From: Silvibacterium dinghuense
GTDB lineage: Bacteria > Acidobacteriota > Terriglobia > Terriglobales > Acidobacteriaceae
Direction of reading: 5' to 3'
DNA: 64,000 nucleotides
Assembly: GCF_004123295.1 (NCBI RefSeq)
Contig: NZ_SDMK01000001.1
Span: 1,426,001 to 1,490,000, forward strand
The translations under genes and the position numbers were made by a program. Positions 56,333-64,000 of this stretch are shown piece after piece; position 1 is the stretch's first letter; every line of letters begins with the position of its first letter. The notes beneath the pieces were generated by a model. It was not told where the DNA came from and ran no database searches. It saw only the letters and a program-made list of their open reading frames with translations.

Positions 56333-56382
56333 CCTGCGAACCCACACCTCGAACAGAACGAGACGTGGGGCACCCGGGGTTT
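56333..56382. repeat. Dispersed repeat R1 hairpin module
   Basis: CCTGCGAACCCACACCTCG, then CAGAACGAGACGTGGGGCAC, closely matching the modules at 11186 and 57135. Confidence 0.75.
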
Positions 56383-56389
56383 CTCGCCC

Positions 56390-56962
56390 TTAGCGTGCCT
56401 TCAGGCCGTCGATGAAGGCGATCACCCCGGGTGCGGACCAGTCCGCCGCGCCGGTGTGCTTCGCCACCAGGGTGCCGTCCTTGGCATAGAGGAAGGTGGA
56501 TGGATATTGGTTCAGGCGCATGGAGGCAGGGATGTCGTCGTCTTCCATGACATAAAAGGGCAACGTGTAGTGGTTGCGCTGTGCGTAGCGCCGCACCGAT
56601 GCAGGCGAGTCGAGCCGCGAGATGACGAGGAACTGCACCTGCGCGTCATTGCGATAGTGCTCATAGAGCTTCTGCACGGTGGGCATCTCGGCCACGCACT
56701 GGATGCACCAGGTACCCCAGAGGTCCACGAAAACGACCTTGCCGCGAGCCGAGGAGAGCTGCTGCGGCTGGCCATCCAGGGTGCGATAGGCAAGGTCGCT
56801 GGCCGGTTCGGGCTCGGCCACCAGCCGGGGCGGCTCCATCTTCGCGGCGATCCGCGCCTCGACAAAGCGAAATCCCGCCCACGCCACAGCCGCGACGGCC
56901 ACCACCAGCACAGCCAATACGAGAACGACACGCTTCAGCAGCTTTCCCACGGGAGTCTCCAC
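56390..56962 (-). CDS. TlpA-like membrane-anchored thioredoxin
   Basis: 190 residues. N-terminal signal anchor (VVLVLAVLVVAVAAVAWAGF). FVDLWGTWCIQCVAEMPTVQ holds the WCxxC active site, here Cys-Ile-Gln-Cys. QYPSTFLYAKDGTLVAKHTG includes the cis-Pro. It would reduce or form disulfides at the periplasmic face, as in TlpA/ResA. On the far side of an R1-rich gap from acpP. Confidence 0.88.
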   Translation of the reverse strand: METPVGKLLKRVVLVLAVLVVAVAAVAWAGFRFVEARIAAKMEPPRLVAEPEPASDLAYRTLDGQPQQLSSARGKVVFVDLWGTWCIQCVAEMPTVQKLYEHYRNDAQVQFLVISRLDSPASVRRYAQRNHYTLPFYVMEDDDIPASMRLNQYPSTFLYAKDGTLVAKHTGAADWSAPGVIAFIDGLKAR

Positions 56963-56994
56963 GCGTTCCTACGCTCCTGCCCGGGGATTGGTTC

Positions 56995-57245
56995 CAGGAT
57001 TGGCCGTCCAGGCCTTTCGCTTCGCGTAGCGCTCGCGATGCTCGCGGATGAGATCTCCGCGGTGGAGACGGAAACGGGTGCCCCGTCCAAGCTTCGCTTC
57101 GGGGGGAAGGTATGGACCTATGCGGTGCGATAGTCCTGCAAACCCACATCTCGAACAGAACGAGATGCGGGGCACACGGGTTCTCAGCTCGCGACCGGAG
57201 GGAACAGAGGCCGAAGGCGAAACGCCCGGGCGGCAAGCCCCGCTT
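56995..57245. repeat. Dispersed repeat R1, compound copy
   Basis: GATTGGCCGTCCAGGCC, then TTCGCGTAGCGCTCGCGATG, GGGTGCCCCGTCCAAGC, then the CCTGCAAACCCACATCTCG module at 57135-57186, and GCCGAAGGCGAAACGCCC with GGCGGCAAGCCCC. It combines several R1 blocks in one stretch. Confidence 0.7.
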
Positions 57246-57365
57246 TACACTGGTTCTGCCCCCCAGTAGACTTGGAATTTCGGAGCAAGGATTTGTGCGC
57301 CCTTCATCCGGCCACACCTCTCCGATAAAGTTTCGCGGAATCAGTACCAAAGAGGAGAGTCACGC

Positions 57366-57611
57366 ATGGCAGCAGTGGAAGAGAAGGTCAAACAGATCAT
57401 CGTCGAGCAGCTTCAGGTCGACGAAGCCGAAGTCACCCCCAGCGCTTCGTTCCAGGAAGACCTTGGCGCCGACTCGCTCGACGTTGTCGAGCTGGTCATG
57501 CAGTTCGAAGAAGCCTTTGACATCGAGATCCCGGACGAAGACGCCGAGAAGATCAAGACCGTCAAGGACGCGATCGAGTACATCGAGAAGAATGCGAAAG
57601 GCGGCAAGTAG
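57366..57611 (+). CDS. acpP: Acyl carrier protein
   Basis: 81 residues. [15 protein letters not shown] carries the Ser that receives phosphopantetheine. Acidic four-helix protein shuttling acyl chains in fatty-acid synthesis. SD AGAGGAGAG precedes the ATG. fabF begins 3 nt after its stop, so the two are cotranscribed. Confidence 0.97.
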   Translation: MAAVEEKVKQIIVEQLQVDEAEVTPSASFQEDLGADSLDVVELVMQFEEAFDIEIPDEDAEKIKTVKDAIEYIEKNAKGGK

Positions 57612-57614
57612 CCT

Positions 57615-58862
57615 GTGAAGCGTCGCGTCGTCGTCACCGGGCTGGGACTGGTCTGCGCTGTCGGCAACACCGCCCCGGAAGCCTGGAAAAATCTGCTCGC
57701 CGGCAAGAGCGGCATGGGCCCGATTACCAGTTTCGACACTACTGGTTTTTCGGTCACCTTCGCCGCCGAGGTCAAGGACTTCGATCCACTGCAGTTCGTG
57801 GATAAGAAGGAATCGCGCAAGATGGCGCGCTTCATCCACCTGGCCCTCGCCGCCGTCCATGAGGCCATTGAAACCTCCGGCCTCAAGATCGACGCGTCGA
57901 ACGCCGAGCGTATCGGCACCTTCATCGGCTCCGGCATCGGCGGATTCGAGGTTATCGAGCGCGAGCACTCGAACCTCATCGCCGGCGGACCGCGCAAGAT
58001 TTCCCCTTTCTTTATCCCCGCAGCCATTGTGAACATGGCGGCCGGGCAAGTAAGCATCAAGTACGGCGCCAAAGGTCCGATTTCCGCCACGGCGACGGCC
58101 TGCACCACCTCGGCAAACGCCATCGGCGACGCGGCCCGCATCATCGAGCACGGCGACGCGGATGTGATGATTGCCGGCGGCTCCGAGGCGGCCGTCACAC
58201 CGATGTCTGTGGGCGGATTTGCCGCCATGCGCGCCCTTTCGACGCGCAATGACGCTCCCACACGCGCCAGCCGCCCCTTCGACAAGGATCGTGACGGCTT
58301 CGTGGTGGGCGAAGGCGCAGGCATCCTGCTGCTTGAAGAGCTGGAGCACGCCAAGGCGCGCGGCGCCAACATCCTGGCCGAACTCATCGGCTACGGCATG
58401 AGCGCGGACGCCTATCACATGACCGGCATTGCCCCCGAAGGCGAAGGCGCCCAGCGCAGCATGCGCGCGGCCCTGCGCGACGCGGGCATCCAGCCGGAAG
58501 AGGTCGGCTACGTGAATGCGCATGCCACCTCGACACCGCTCGGCGACGGCAACGAGTCGAAGGCGATCGAGATCGTCTTCGGCGAACATGCCTTCACGCC
58601 GAAGTTCAAGGTCAGCTCCACCAAGTCGATGACCGGCCACCTTCTGGGCGGCGCGGGCGGCCTCGAGGCAGGCATCACCGTCCTCGCGCTGCGCGACCAG
58701 AAGCTGCCTCCGACCATCAACCTTGAGAACGTCGATCCGGAGTGCCACCTGGACTACGTGCCGAACGTAGCCCAGGACCACAGCTTCGACGTTGCCCTTT
58801 CGAACTCTTTTGGATTTGGCGGCATCAACGGCTCGCTCGTCTTCCGCCGCTGGAAGGGCTAA
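57615..58862 (+). CDS. fabF: Beta-ketoacyl-ACP synthase II
   Basis: 415 residues from a GTG start. Catalytic Cys in ATATACTTSANAIGDAARII, His in VNAHATSTPLGDGNE, and His/Lys in KSMTGHLLGGAGG, with NSFGFGGINGSLVF at the end. It condenses malonyl-ACP with acyl-ACP, elongating C16:1-type chains. It is the second gene of acpP-fabF, with a terminator at 58920. Confidence 0.97.
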   Translation: MKRRVVVTGLGLVCAVGNTAPEAWKNLLAGKSGMGPITSFDTTGFSVTFAAEVKDFDPLQFVDKKESRKMARFIHLALAAVHEAIETSGLKIDASNAERIGTFIGSGIGGFEVIEREHSNLIAGGPRKISPFFIPAAIVNMAAGQVSIKYGAKGPISATATACTTSANAIGDAARIIEHGDADVMIAGGSEAAVTPMSVGGFAAMRALSTRNDAPTRASRPFDKDRDGFVVGEGAGILLLEELEHAKARGANILAELIGYGMSADAYHMTGIAPEGEGAQRSMRAALRDAGIQPEEVGYVNAHATSTPLGDGNESKAIEIVFGEHAFTPKFKVSSTKSMTGHLLGGAGGLEAGITVLALRDQKLPPTINLENVDPECHLDYVPNVAQDHSFDVALSNSFGFGGINGSLVFRRWKG

Positions 58863-58919
58863 GAGCCAGGGTTTAGGGGATAGGGTGTAGGGTGTAGCTG
58901 CACCTTAGCCGGTAGAGAC

Positions 58920-58950
58920 AGAGCGCGTCCTTCGGGATGCGCTCTTTGCT
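58920..58950 (+). terminator. Probable terminator of acpP-fabF
   Basis: AGAGCGCGTCC-TTCG-GGATGCGCTCT, one G-T pair, followed by TTGCTTTTA. Confidence 0.7.
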
Positions 58951-59091
58951 TTTACGCGGTTCCACAGCCACCGCACTCGTAATCCATGAGAATTGGACGG
59001 TCACTGAACAACTGCGACTCTTCACCCTCCGTACCTCCCTTCGTAGTCGGGCCTTCGTCATCCGACCGTCGCAGTCAAGGGAGAGAGCATC

Positions 59092-59505
59092 ATGAAGAGA
59101 TTCGCAGTCGCCGCGTTTGTCGTCGTGGCTGGCCTGTTCGCCTCCAGCCTTCATGCGCAGAACACCGAAGTGCGCTTCACCGTACCCTTCAACTTCATCG
59201 TCTCCGGCAAGACGCTGCCCGCGGGCACCTACCGCATCTACGCGCATCCTGACAGCGTATTAATCATCGAGAACGTCAACCGGCCAGTGGGCGCACTGAG
59301 CTATATCTCCTTCGAGGGAGCGCCTTCCACGCCCCAGGAAGCGCTCGTCTTCCATAAATGCGGCGATCTCTACTTCCTGCACGAGATCGATTCTTCGACA
59401 ACCATCGTCAATGGTGAACTGCCTACATCCAAGGCCGAAAAGCAGGCGGGACGGATGGTTGCGTCCGCTGCGCCCCAAAATGTCACGATCGCCCTCAAGA
59501 AGTAA
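59092..59505 (+). CDS. Small secreted protein, tandem paralogue 1
   Basis: 137 residues. Signal peptide KRFAVAAFVVVAGLFASSLH, cut near AQ. The mature protein (FTVPFNFIVSGKTLPAGTYR, then VNRPVGALSYISFEGAP) is beta-rich and shares FIVSGKTLPAGTYR and EIDSST with the next gene. AGGGAGAG precedes the ATG. Small, exported, probably monocistronic. No named family. Confidence 0.72.
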   Translation: MKRFAVAAFVVVAGLFASSLHAQNTEVRFTVPFNFIVSGKTLPAGTYRIYAHPDSVLIIENVNRPVGALSYISFEGAPSTPQEALVFHKCGDLYFLHEIDSSTTIVNGELPTSKAEKQAGRMVASAAPQNVTIALKK

Positions 59506-59537
59506 CTCTGTACCTCTTCTGCCCTGGCCTGCTCAAA

Positions 59538-59577
59538 CCTCAAACGGCGGAGACCTGCGAGTCTCCGCCGTTTGAGG
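59538..59577. terminator. Long hairpin between the paralogues
   Basis: A perfect 17-bp stem, CCTCAAACGGCGGAGAC and its complement, loop CTGCGA. No T-run follows, but it can block read-through. Confidence 0.65.
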
Positions 59578-59705
59578 TTGCGGCGCAGGCTGCTCTCAAG
59601 CAGGCGCCTCATTCCATCTCTATTTGACGGAAACTCCACGCCGGCTCAACGACATTCCCAGTTCTCTTCGCCTACGCTCCTCTTGCAGTCAGGAGAAGCA
59701 TCGCC

Positions 59706-60122
59706 ATGAAAAAATTTGCGATCGCCGCATTTGCTTTGGCCGCCGGCCTGTTCGCCACCAGCCGCCTCCATGCGCAGAGCACGGAGCTGCGCGTCACGAT
59801 TCCGTTCCACTTCATCGTCTCCGGCAAGACGCTGCCTGCCGGCACCTATCGCTTCTACTCCGTACACAGCGACACGGTTATCATCCAGAACATCGACGGC
59901 TCCGCCGGTGCGCTGAGCCACATCGCCGCCACAGAAGAGCCGCAGCCTGCACTTCAGTCGATCCTCTTCGACAAATACGGCGATCGTTATTTCCTGCGCG
60001 AGATCGATTCCTCAACGGCACTGCTCAATGGGCAATTGCCTGTCTCGAAGGCCGAAAAGCAGACACAGCGGATGGAAGCATCCCTCCCCGCCGAACACGT
60101 GGCACTCGCCCTCGGGGAATAA
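59706..60122 (+). CDS. Small secreted protein, tandem paralogue 2
   Basis: 138 residues. Signal KKFAIAAFALAAGLFATSRL, cut near AQ. FHFIVSGKTLPAGTYRFYSV and YFLREIDSSTALLNGQLPVS parallel the preceding protein throughout, showing a tandem duplication; the two differ at many sites. CAGGAGAAG precedes the ATG. Function unknown. Confidence 0.72.
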   Translation: MKKFAIAAFALAAGLFATSRLHAQSTELRVTIPFHFIVSGKTLPAGTYRFYSVHSDTVIIQNIDGSAGALSHIAATEEPQPALQSILFDKYGDRYFLREIDSSTALLNGQLPVSKAEKQTQRMEASLPAEHVALALGE

Positions 60123-60156
60123 TTTCCGCCTGACGCCCCACGTCTCGATGTTGAGA

Positions 60157-60199
60157 CGGTGGCCCGTTCAAGCTCCAAATAGCCTTGAACGGGCCACCG
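60157..60199. other. Perfect hairpin between convergent genes
   Basis: CGGTGGCCCGTTCAAG (60157-60172) and its complement (60184-60199), 16 bp with an 11-nt loop. It adjoins a CCCCACGTCTCG block of R1 and is probably R1-derived; without a T-run it need not terminate transcription. Confidence 0.6.
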
Positions 60200-60243
60200 T
60201 CCTCTCTTCGCTTGATGAGAAAACAGCAGGTCCCCTGCTGCGC

Positions 60244-62730
60244 TTACTGCGCCTTCGGAGCAAAGGACGGAGGCGCATCATTCGCGCCTGAGCCCCAGCT
60301 CTTCGCAGGTGTATCGGTCAGTTCGAAAACCAGCCGTCCGCCCTGCTGTGCAAAGCTCTCCGGCAGCCATGTTTTCCCGCTGGCCGCACCGTTCACCTTT
60401 ACGCCGCTCACATAGTAGTGCGTGGCATCGGCCGCCGGCGCTTCGATGGTGACGTCGCCCTGCGCGCGATGCACGACGACCCTGGTGAAGATCGGGCTGC
60501 CCAGCACCAGCTCCGCGCGTCCGGGAATCTCCGGATAGAGACCCATCGAGGCAAAGACATCCCAGCTCGACATCTCACCCAGATCGTCATTGCCGGGGAT
60601 GCCGTTCGGCGCGTTCTTCCAGATCGAATCGAGCACCTGGCGCACCAGCTGCTGTGTCTTCCACGGCTGACCGGCGAAGTCATAGAGCCACGGCGTCTCG
60701 ATGCTCGGCTCGTTGTTCAACTCCGCGTGCAGATCGCCCGCGTTCGTCACCGCGGGATTGCCCTTGTCGTCGTAGAAGAAGCGATCGAGCCGCGCGACCG
60801 CCTTGTCATGACCGCCCATCTGCGCGAAGAGCCCTGCCACATTGAAGGGCACCATCCATACATACTGCGCGGCCGAGCCCTCGACAAAGCCCGCGCCCGT
60901 GGCCGGCGTGAAGTGCTGCGGCTTGTGGTCGCTGTCGTTGTCGTCGTCGACGATTTCCATCGGGAAGGTGCCGTCGGCATTGCGGTTCATGAAGTAGCCA
61001 CCGTCGGGCGCGGCCTTGGGGTTCCAGATGTTCTTCCAATACTGCGCACGCACGAGGAAGCGCCGCTCGACGGCCTTGTCGCCAAGATGCCCGGCCAACG
61101 CCGAGATGCTGAAATCCGCAGAAACGTCTTCGAGTGTGTCCGCAGCAGGCCCCCAAGCAGGCGCACCCACCGGGATGTAATGCAGCTTCAGATACTGATC
61201 GAGGCCGGGACGCTGCCCCGCACACTCGACCGGGCATCCACGGTCGCCCAGATCCTCCTTCGACGGAATTTCCGCCGCGTGCACCAGCGACGCGAGCGCA
61301 GCCTTTCCATCGAAGCTGTGCCCACCGAAGGCCCAGATTGCCGCCACCGCGCCATCGGCCGGATCGCCGTTCATCACGTGCGTCGCGCCCCCAAGATGCG
61401 TCCATCGATCCCAGCGGCCGTTATCCTGCTGCGACTGGTTGAAGAGGCTCTGCGCAATGTCGCTTCCGCGCTCCGGGTCGAGCCAGGTCAGCAATTGTAA
61501 CTGTGACCGGTACACATCCCATCCGGAGAAGTTCGCATACTGCACGTGCTGCGGAGCGAGTACCCGATGCACCTTCTGGTCCATCCCCATGTATTCGCCG
61601 TTGACGTCGCTGTAGGTCGTCGGCGTCATCGATGCGTGATAGAGCGCCGTCGTGAAGACCGTCTTCTGCTCGTCGGTGCCGCCTTCGGTCTCAATTCTGT
61701 TCAGCTGCGCGTTCCACGCCGCCCGCGCATGCGCCGAAATATCTTCATACGTCGTGCCGGTCTTGCTGTCCGCTTCGAGGTTCGCTGCCGCGTTCGCCTC
61801 GCTTACGTATGAAATACCGATACGCACCCGCACCGTCTTGCCCTGCCCAAAGCCCAGCCACACCCCCGAGCCGTGGCCGGCCTCCGGAAATCCCTTCGGG
61901 CCGAAACCCGTGCCGCCTTCGGCCGTCGCCGCGCCCGGCATCACCTTGTCATCCTTCCAGGCGCCCGTCTCGGTCACCGGCTGGTCGAACTTCGCCACAA
62001 AATGCAGCGTGTAGTAGGGGCGGCGATCCTCTTCGTTGATGTAACCGCAGAAATTGCCGCTGGTTACCTCTCCGGTCACGGTGCCGGTCGCCGCATCTAC
62101 TTTCGTCTGCGCCGCAGTAGAGCCCACTTCCGAATCCGACGTCCGCACCAGCACGCGCGACGAGGCATCTGCCGGGAACTGGAAGGTGGCAACGCCCATG
62201 CGCAGCGCAGCCGACAGACTCACCTCCACACCGTTCGCCAGCTTCACCCGATAGGAACCCGGCTCGGCCTTTTCATCTGCATGCGTGAAACCCGCCGCGT
62301 AAGCGCGGCGATAATCGCTCGACGGCGACTTGTCGACAGCCACGGTGATCGGCATGAAAGGCACATCGCCCGAGCCGCCTGCGCAGCCCCATCCCTCCAC
62401 GTTGGTCAGGCTGAAGCCGCGCAGCTCCGTCGCGCGATACTCATAGCCGCCAGGCGCCGCGATCGGCCGTCGCGGATTGACCGGCGATGCTTCCGGAGTG
62501 AACTGCACCATGCCGAAGGGCATCGTCGCGCCCGGAAATACGTTGCCGCCATTCGTCGTACCGATCAGCTGATTCACATAGGAAGCACGGTCACGCTCCT
62601 GTGCAAAACCAGCCGAGGAGAGCACGGCTCCCATCAGGCAGACAGCCAGCGTTTTTTTCCCGGCAGGGCGAAAACGGAGATAGGCGGAAACGATACCACG
62701 GAGAGGGACAGAGCTGGCCACTGCATGCAT
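60244..62730 (-). CDS. GH92 family alpha-mannosidase, secreted
   Basis: 828 residues. The signal peptide is GKKTLAVCLMGAVLSSAGF, cut near AQ. GTTNGGNVFPGATMPFGMVQ is the N-terminal GH92 signature. NFSGWDVYRSQLQLLTWLDP and NGIPGNDDLGEMSSWDVFAS are the (alpha/alpha)6 barrel motifs with the acidic catalytic site. Exo-acting alpha-mannosidase, Ca2+ dependent in the family. It converges on the small secreted genes. The start at 62730 may be early; the linkage hydrolysed cannot be read. Confidence 0.92.
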   Translation of the reverse strand: MHAVASSVPLRGIVSAYLRFRPAGKKTLAVCLMGAVLSSAGFAQERDRASYVNQLIGTTNGGNVFPGATMPFGMVQFTPEASPVNPRRPIAAPGGYEYRATELRGFSLTNVEGWGCAGGSGDVPFMPITVAVDKSPSSDYRRAYAAGFTHADEKAEPGSYRVKLANGVEVSLSAALRMGVATFQFPADASSRVLVRTSDSEVGSTAAQTKVDAATGTVTGEVTSGNFCGYINEEDRRPYYTLHFVAKFDQPVTETGAWKDDKVMPGAATAEGGTGFGPKGFPEAGHGSGVWLGFGQGKTVRVRIGISYVSEANAAANLEADSKTGTTYEDISAHARAAWNAQLNRIETEGGTDEQKTVFTTALYHASMTPTTYSDVNGEYMGMDQKVHRVLAPQHVQYANFSGWDVYRSQLQLLTWLDPERGSDIAQSLFNQSQQDNGRWDRWTHLGGATHVMNGDPADGAVAAIWAFGGHSFDGKAALASLVHAAEIPSKEDLGDRGCPVECAGQRPGLDQYLKLHYIPVGAPAWGPAADTLEDVSADFSISALAGHLGDKAVERRFLVRAQYWKNIWNPKAAPDGGYFMNRNADGTFPMEIVDDDNDSDHKPQHFTPATGAGFVEGSAAQYVWMVPFNVAGLFAQMGGHDKAVARLDRFFYDDKGNPAVTNAGDLHAELNNEPSIETPWLYDFAGQPWKTQQLVRQVLDSIWKNAPNGIPGNDDLGEMSSWDVFASMGLYPEIPGRAELVLGSPIFTRVVVHRAQGDVTIEAPAADATHYYVSGVKVNGAASGKTWLPESFAQQGGRLVFELTDTPAKSWGSGANDAPPSFAPKAQ

Positions 62731-63017
62731 GCGTCCATCCTAATTGCTCCCCGCCCCGTCTGCACGCGCTTCCATGAATGCTCGAAACAAGCACCTTCCC
62801 AGCCTGTACACCGGAGAGTGCGGATCACAGGCTTAAGAGATGGATTCCTCGTCGGGAAAAATCATTCTTTCTTCAGCCATAAAAATTCATCCTCCATTGA
62901 CGCGATTTAACCGGTGATTTCCATATTTCAGGCGGTTTGCGAATTAACCTTCTTGCAATAGATTTGCGCGCGATTTCACGCATCTGACATTGCAAAAACA
63001 GTAACGAGGACATAATC
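62731..63017. other. Divergent intergenic region before the spike gene
   Basis: No gene seen. The stretch from about 62880 is AT-richer and should hold the promoter of the VgrG-like gene. I cannot assign convincing -35/-10 boxes. Confidence 0.45.
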
Positions 63018-64000
63018 ATGCCCTTGCCTTCCGTAGAGATCAGTGGAAGCGTCCTGCAGCAATCCATTCTTGCCTCCGTGGAAGTCATCCAGGAGCTGAA
63101 TCAGCACTGGTGGTGCATGATCGTATGCCGCCAAACCGAAGATCAGCGTCTGGACGCGGAGGATCTCCTCGGGCAAACGGTGAAGGTCCAGACGACAGAT
63201 GAAGATGGCACTTCTCATGTCCACTTTTCCGGCTTCTTCTACGACGTCAAAATGGAATATGAGATATGGGGAAGCTATAAAGCTCAGCTCACGGCGGTGA
63301 GCGATAGTTACAAGCTGGATGTGACGGCGCGCAAACAGTACTACGCGGAGCAGACGCTATCCTCGATTGCCGGCACCATCGGCGGCCGCGACGGCATTCC
63401 GGTCAGCATCAATGCCGGAGGCTCGAAGGCGCTGAACTACGTGCAGTATGGAGAGACCGATTTCTCCTTTCTGAATCGCATTGTGGATGACTACGGTGCG
63501 TGGTCACGCCCGAACGAGAGCGGTCTCGAGGTTTACGACAGCTTTCAGAGCGGTGCCTCGTTGAACTGGCGGGAAGAAGGAGGGCTGGTCGAGTTCAGCC
63601 TCCAGGGCGCACTGGCTCCGGCAAGCTTCGGCGGCTCGCACTACGATCATCACCTCATGCAGTCGCAGACCTTCGACAAGGTCTCCAAGCCGCCGCAGTT
63701 TTTCGATGGCGGTCAGCGGCTCACCGGCGCAGTTCTCACTGCTTCACAGAACCTGCCTTCCGGATTTGAGCCGCAACGGGCTCGCGCCACCACGCTGGAT
63801 ACGTACAACGATCAACTGATGGCCGAGAGCGAACGCTCGATTGGCGGCGCCGTGATTGGCCGCGGCTGCTCCCGCAATCAGAACTTGATGGCCGGCAATA
63901 CCGTGACGATCAGCGGCGTGCTGGATGCCAAAGGAACATACGGGCTCGTGCGCGTGGAGCACCACTGGACTCCGCAAGGCTACGCGAACAACTTCCTCTG
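63018..64000 (+). CDS. VgrG/Pvc8-like spike protein of a contractile injection system, 3' truncated by window
   Basis: 327 codons are visible, open to the end of the window. ACGAGGA lies before the ATG at 63018. The N-terminal part (VEVIQELNQHWWCMIVCRQT, YKAQLTAVSDSYKLDVTARK, YYAEQTLSSIAG, VQYGETDFSFLNRIVDDYGA) matches the gp27-like hub of VgrG/late-control-D proteins. The later RARATTLDTYNDQLMAESER and AGNTVTISGVLD are typical of the OB/needle entry. It would form the trimeric tip of a type VI-like or extracellular contractile system. The C-terminal needle and any effector lie beyond 64000. Confidence 0.85.
   Translation, partial: MPLPSVEISGSVLQQSILASVEVIQELNQHWWCMIVCRQTEDQRLDAEDLLGQTVKVQTTDEDGTSHVHFSGFFYDVKMEYEIWGSYKAQLTAVSDSYKLDVTARKQYYAEQTLSSIAGTIGGRDGIPVSINAGGSKALNYVQYGETDFSFLNRIVDDYGAWSRPNESGLEVYDSFQSGASLNWREEGGLVEFSLQGALAPASFGGSHYDHHLMQSQTFDKVSKPPQFFDGGQRLTGAVLTASQNLPSGFEPQRARATTLDTYNDQLMAESERSIGGAVIGRGCSRNQNLMAGNTVTISGVLDAKGTYGLVRVEHHWTPQGYANNFL

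Noticed and set aside
57360-58781. 473-codon minus-strand frame opposite acpP-fabF
   Set aside because: Both genes on the other strand are fully recognisable; no function is apparent here.

Overview
The window looks like chromosome of a GC-rich Acidobacteriota, most likely class Terriglobia (Acidobacteriaceae). That is an inference from two very large Oar-type TonB-dependent receptors with N-terminal carboxypeptidase-regulatory-like domains, ECF sigma/anti-sigma modules, several polysaccharide hydrolases, and short housekeeping operons separated by dispersed intergenic repeats. No rRNA, tRNA, CRISPR array, integrase or transposase was seen.

Layout. 1-5.5 kb: a glycosyltransferase cut by the window edge, a methylmalonyl-CoA mutase large subunit, two small proteins and glgC. 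5.5-11.1 kb: a VapBC-type pair, then an ECF sigma / zinc anti-sigma / LiaF-like membrane protein operon ending in a terminator. 11.3-14.4 kb: pyrR-pyrB-pyrC. 14.4-21.2 kb: small membrane, lipoprotein and MerR genes, mnmG, and a second toxin-antitoxin pair. 21.2-28.5 kb: two TonB-dependent receptors. 28.5-34.6 kb: obgE, an AT-rich P-loop NTPase-TIR protein (candidate anti-phage effector), a fluoride riboswitch controlling a CLC-F fluoride antiporter fused to DUF190, and a PAP2 phosphatase. 34.6-41.7 kb: an ester hydrolase, a TauE exporter, DAHP synthase, a Tat-exported glycosidase, a MerC-like protein and a cNMP-binding DUF1003 protein. 41.9-50 kb: aldehyde dehydrogenase-DUF779, an EAL-PAS-PAS protein, an SRPBCC protein next to a decayed oxidoreductase, a divergent OYE/MarR pair and a PadR pair. 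50-60.2 kb: a lone FtsX-type permease, a RodZ-like HTH protein, metK, a HIT protein, rmuC, a TlpA thioredoxin, acpP-fabF and two tandem secreted paralogues. 60.2-64 kb: a GH92 mannosidase and the start of a VgrG/Pvc8-type injection-system spike gene that runs off the window.

Two dispersed repeat families run through the intergenic DNA. R1 is a modular element built around GGGACTGGCCGTCCAGGC, a CGCCTTCGGCCTCCGCTCCC-like block and a GTGCCCCACGTCTCG hairpin; at least nine full or partial copies are visible, many abutting gene ends, and one supplies the last codons of a marR gene. R2 is a roughly 120-135 bp element with imperfect terminal inverted repeats, present twice in opposite orientation.

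The strongest functional stories are the fluoride unit (promoter, aptamer, sequestered ribosome binding site, TTG start, CLC-F-DUF190) and the isolated TIR-NTPase beside it. Product names rest on motif recognition in translated sequence, without database searches.
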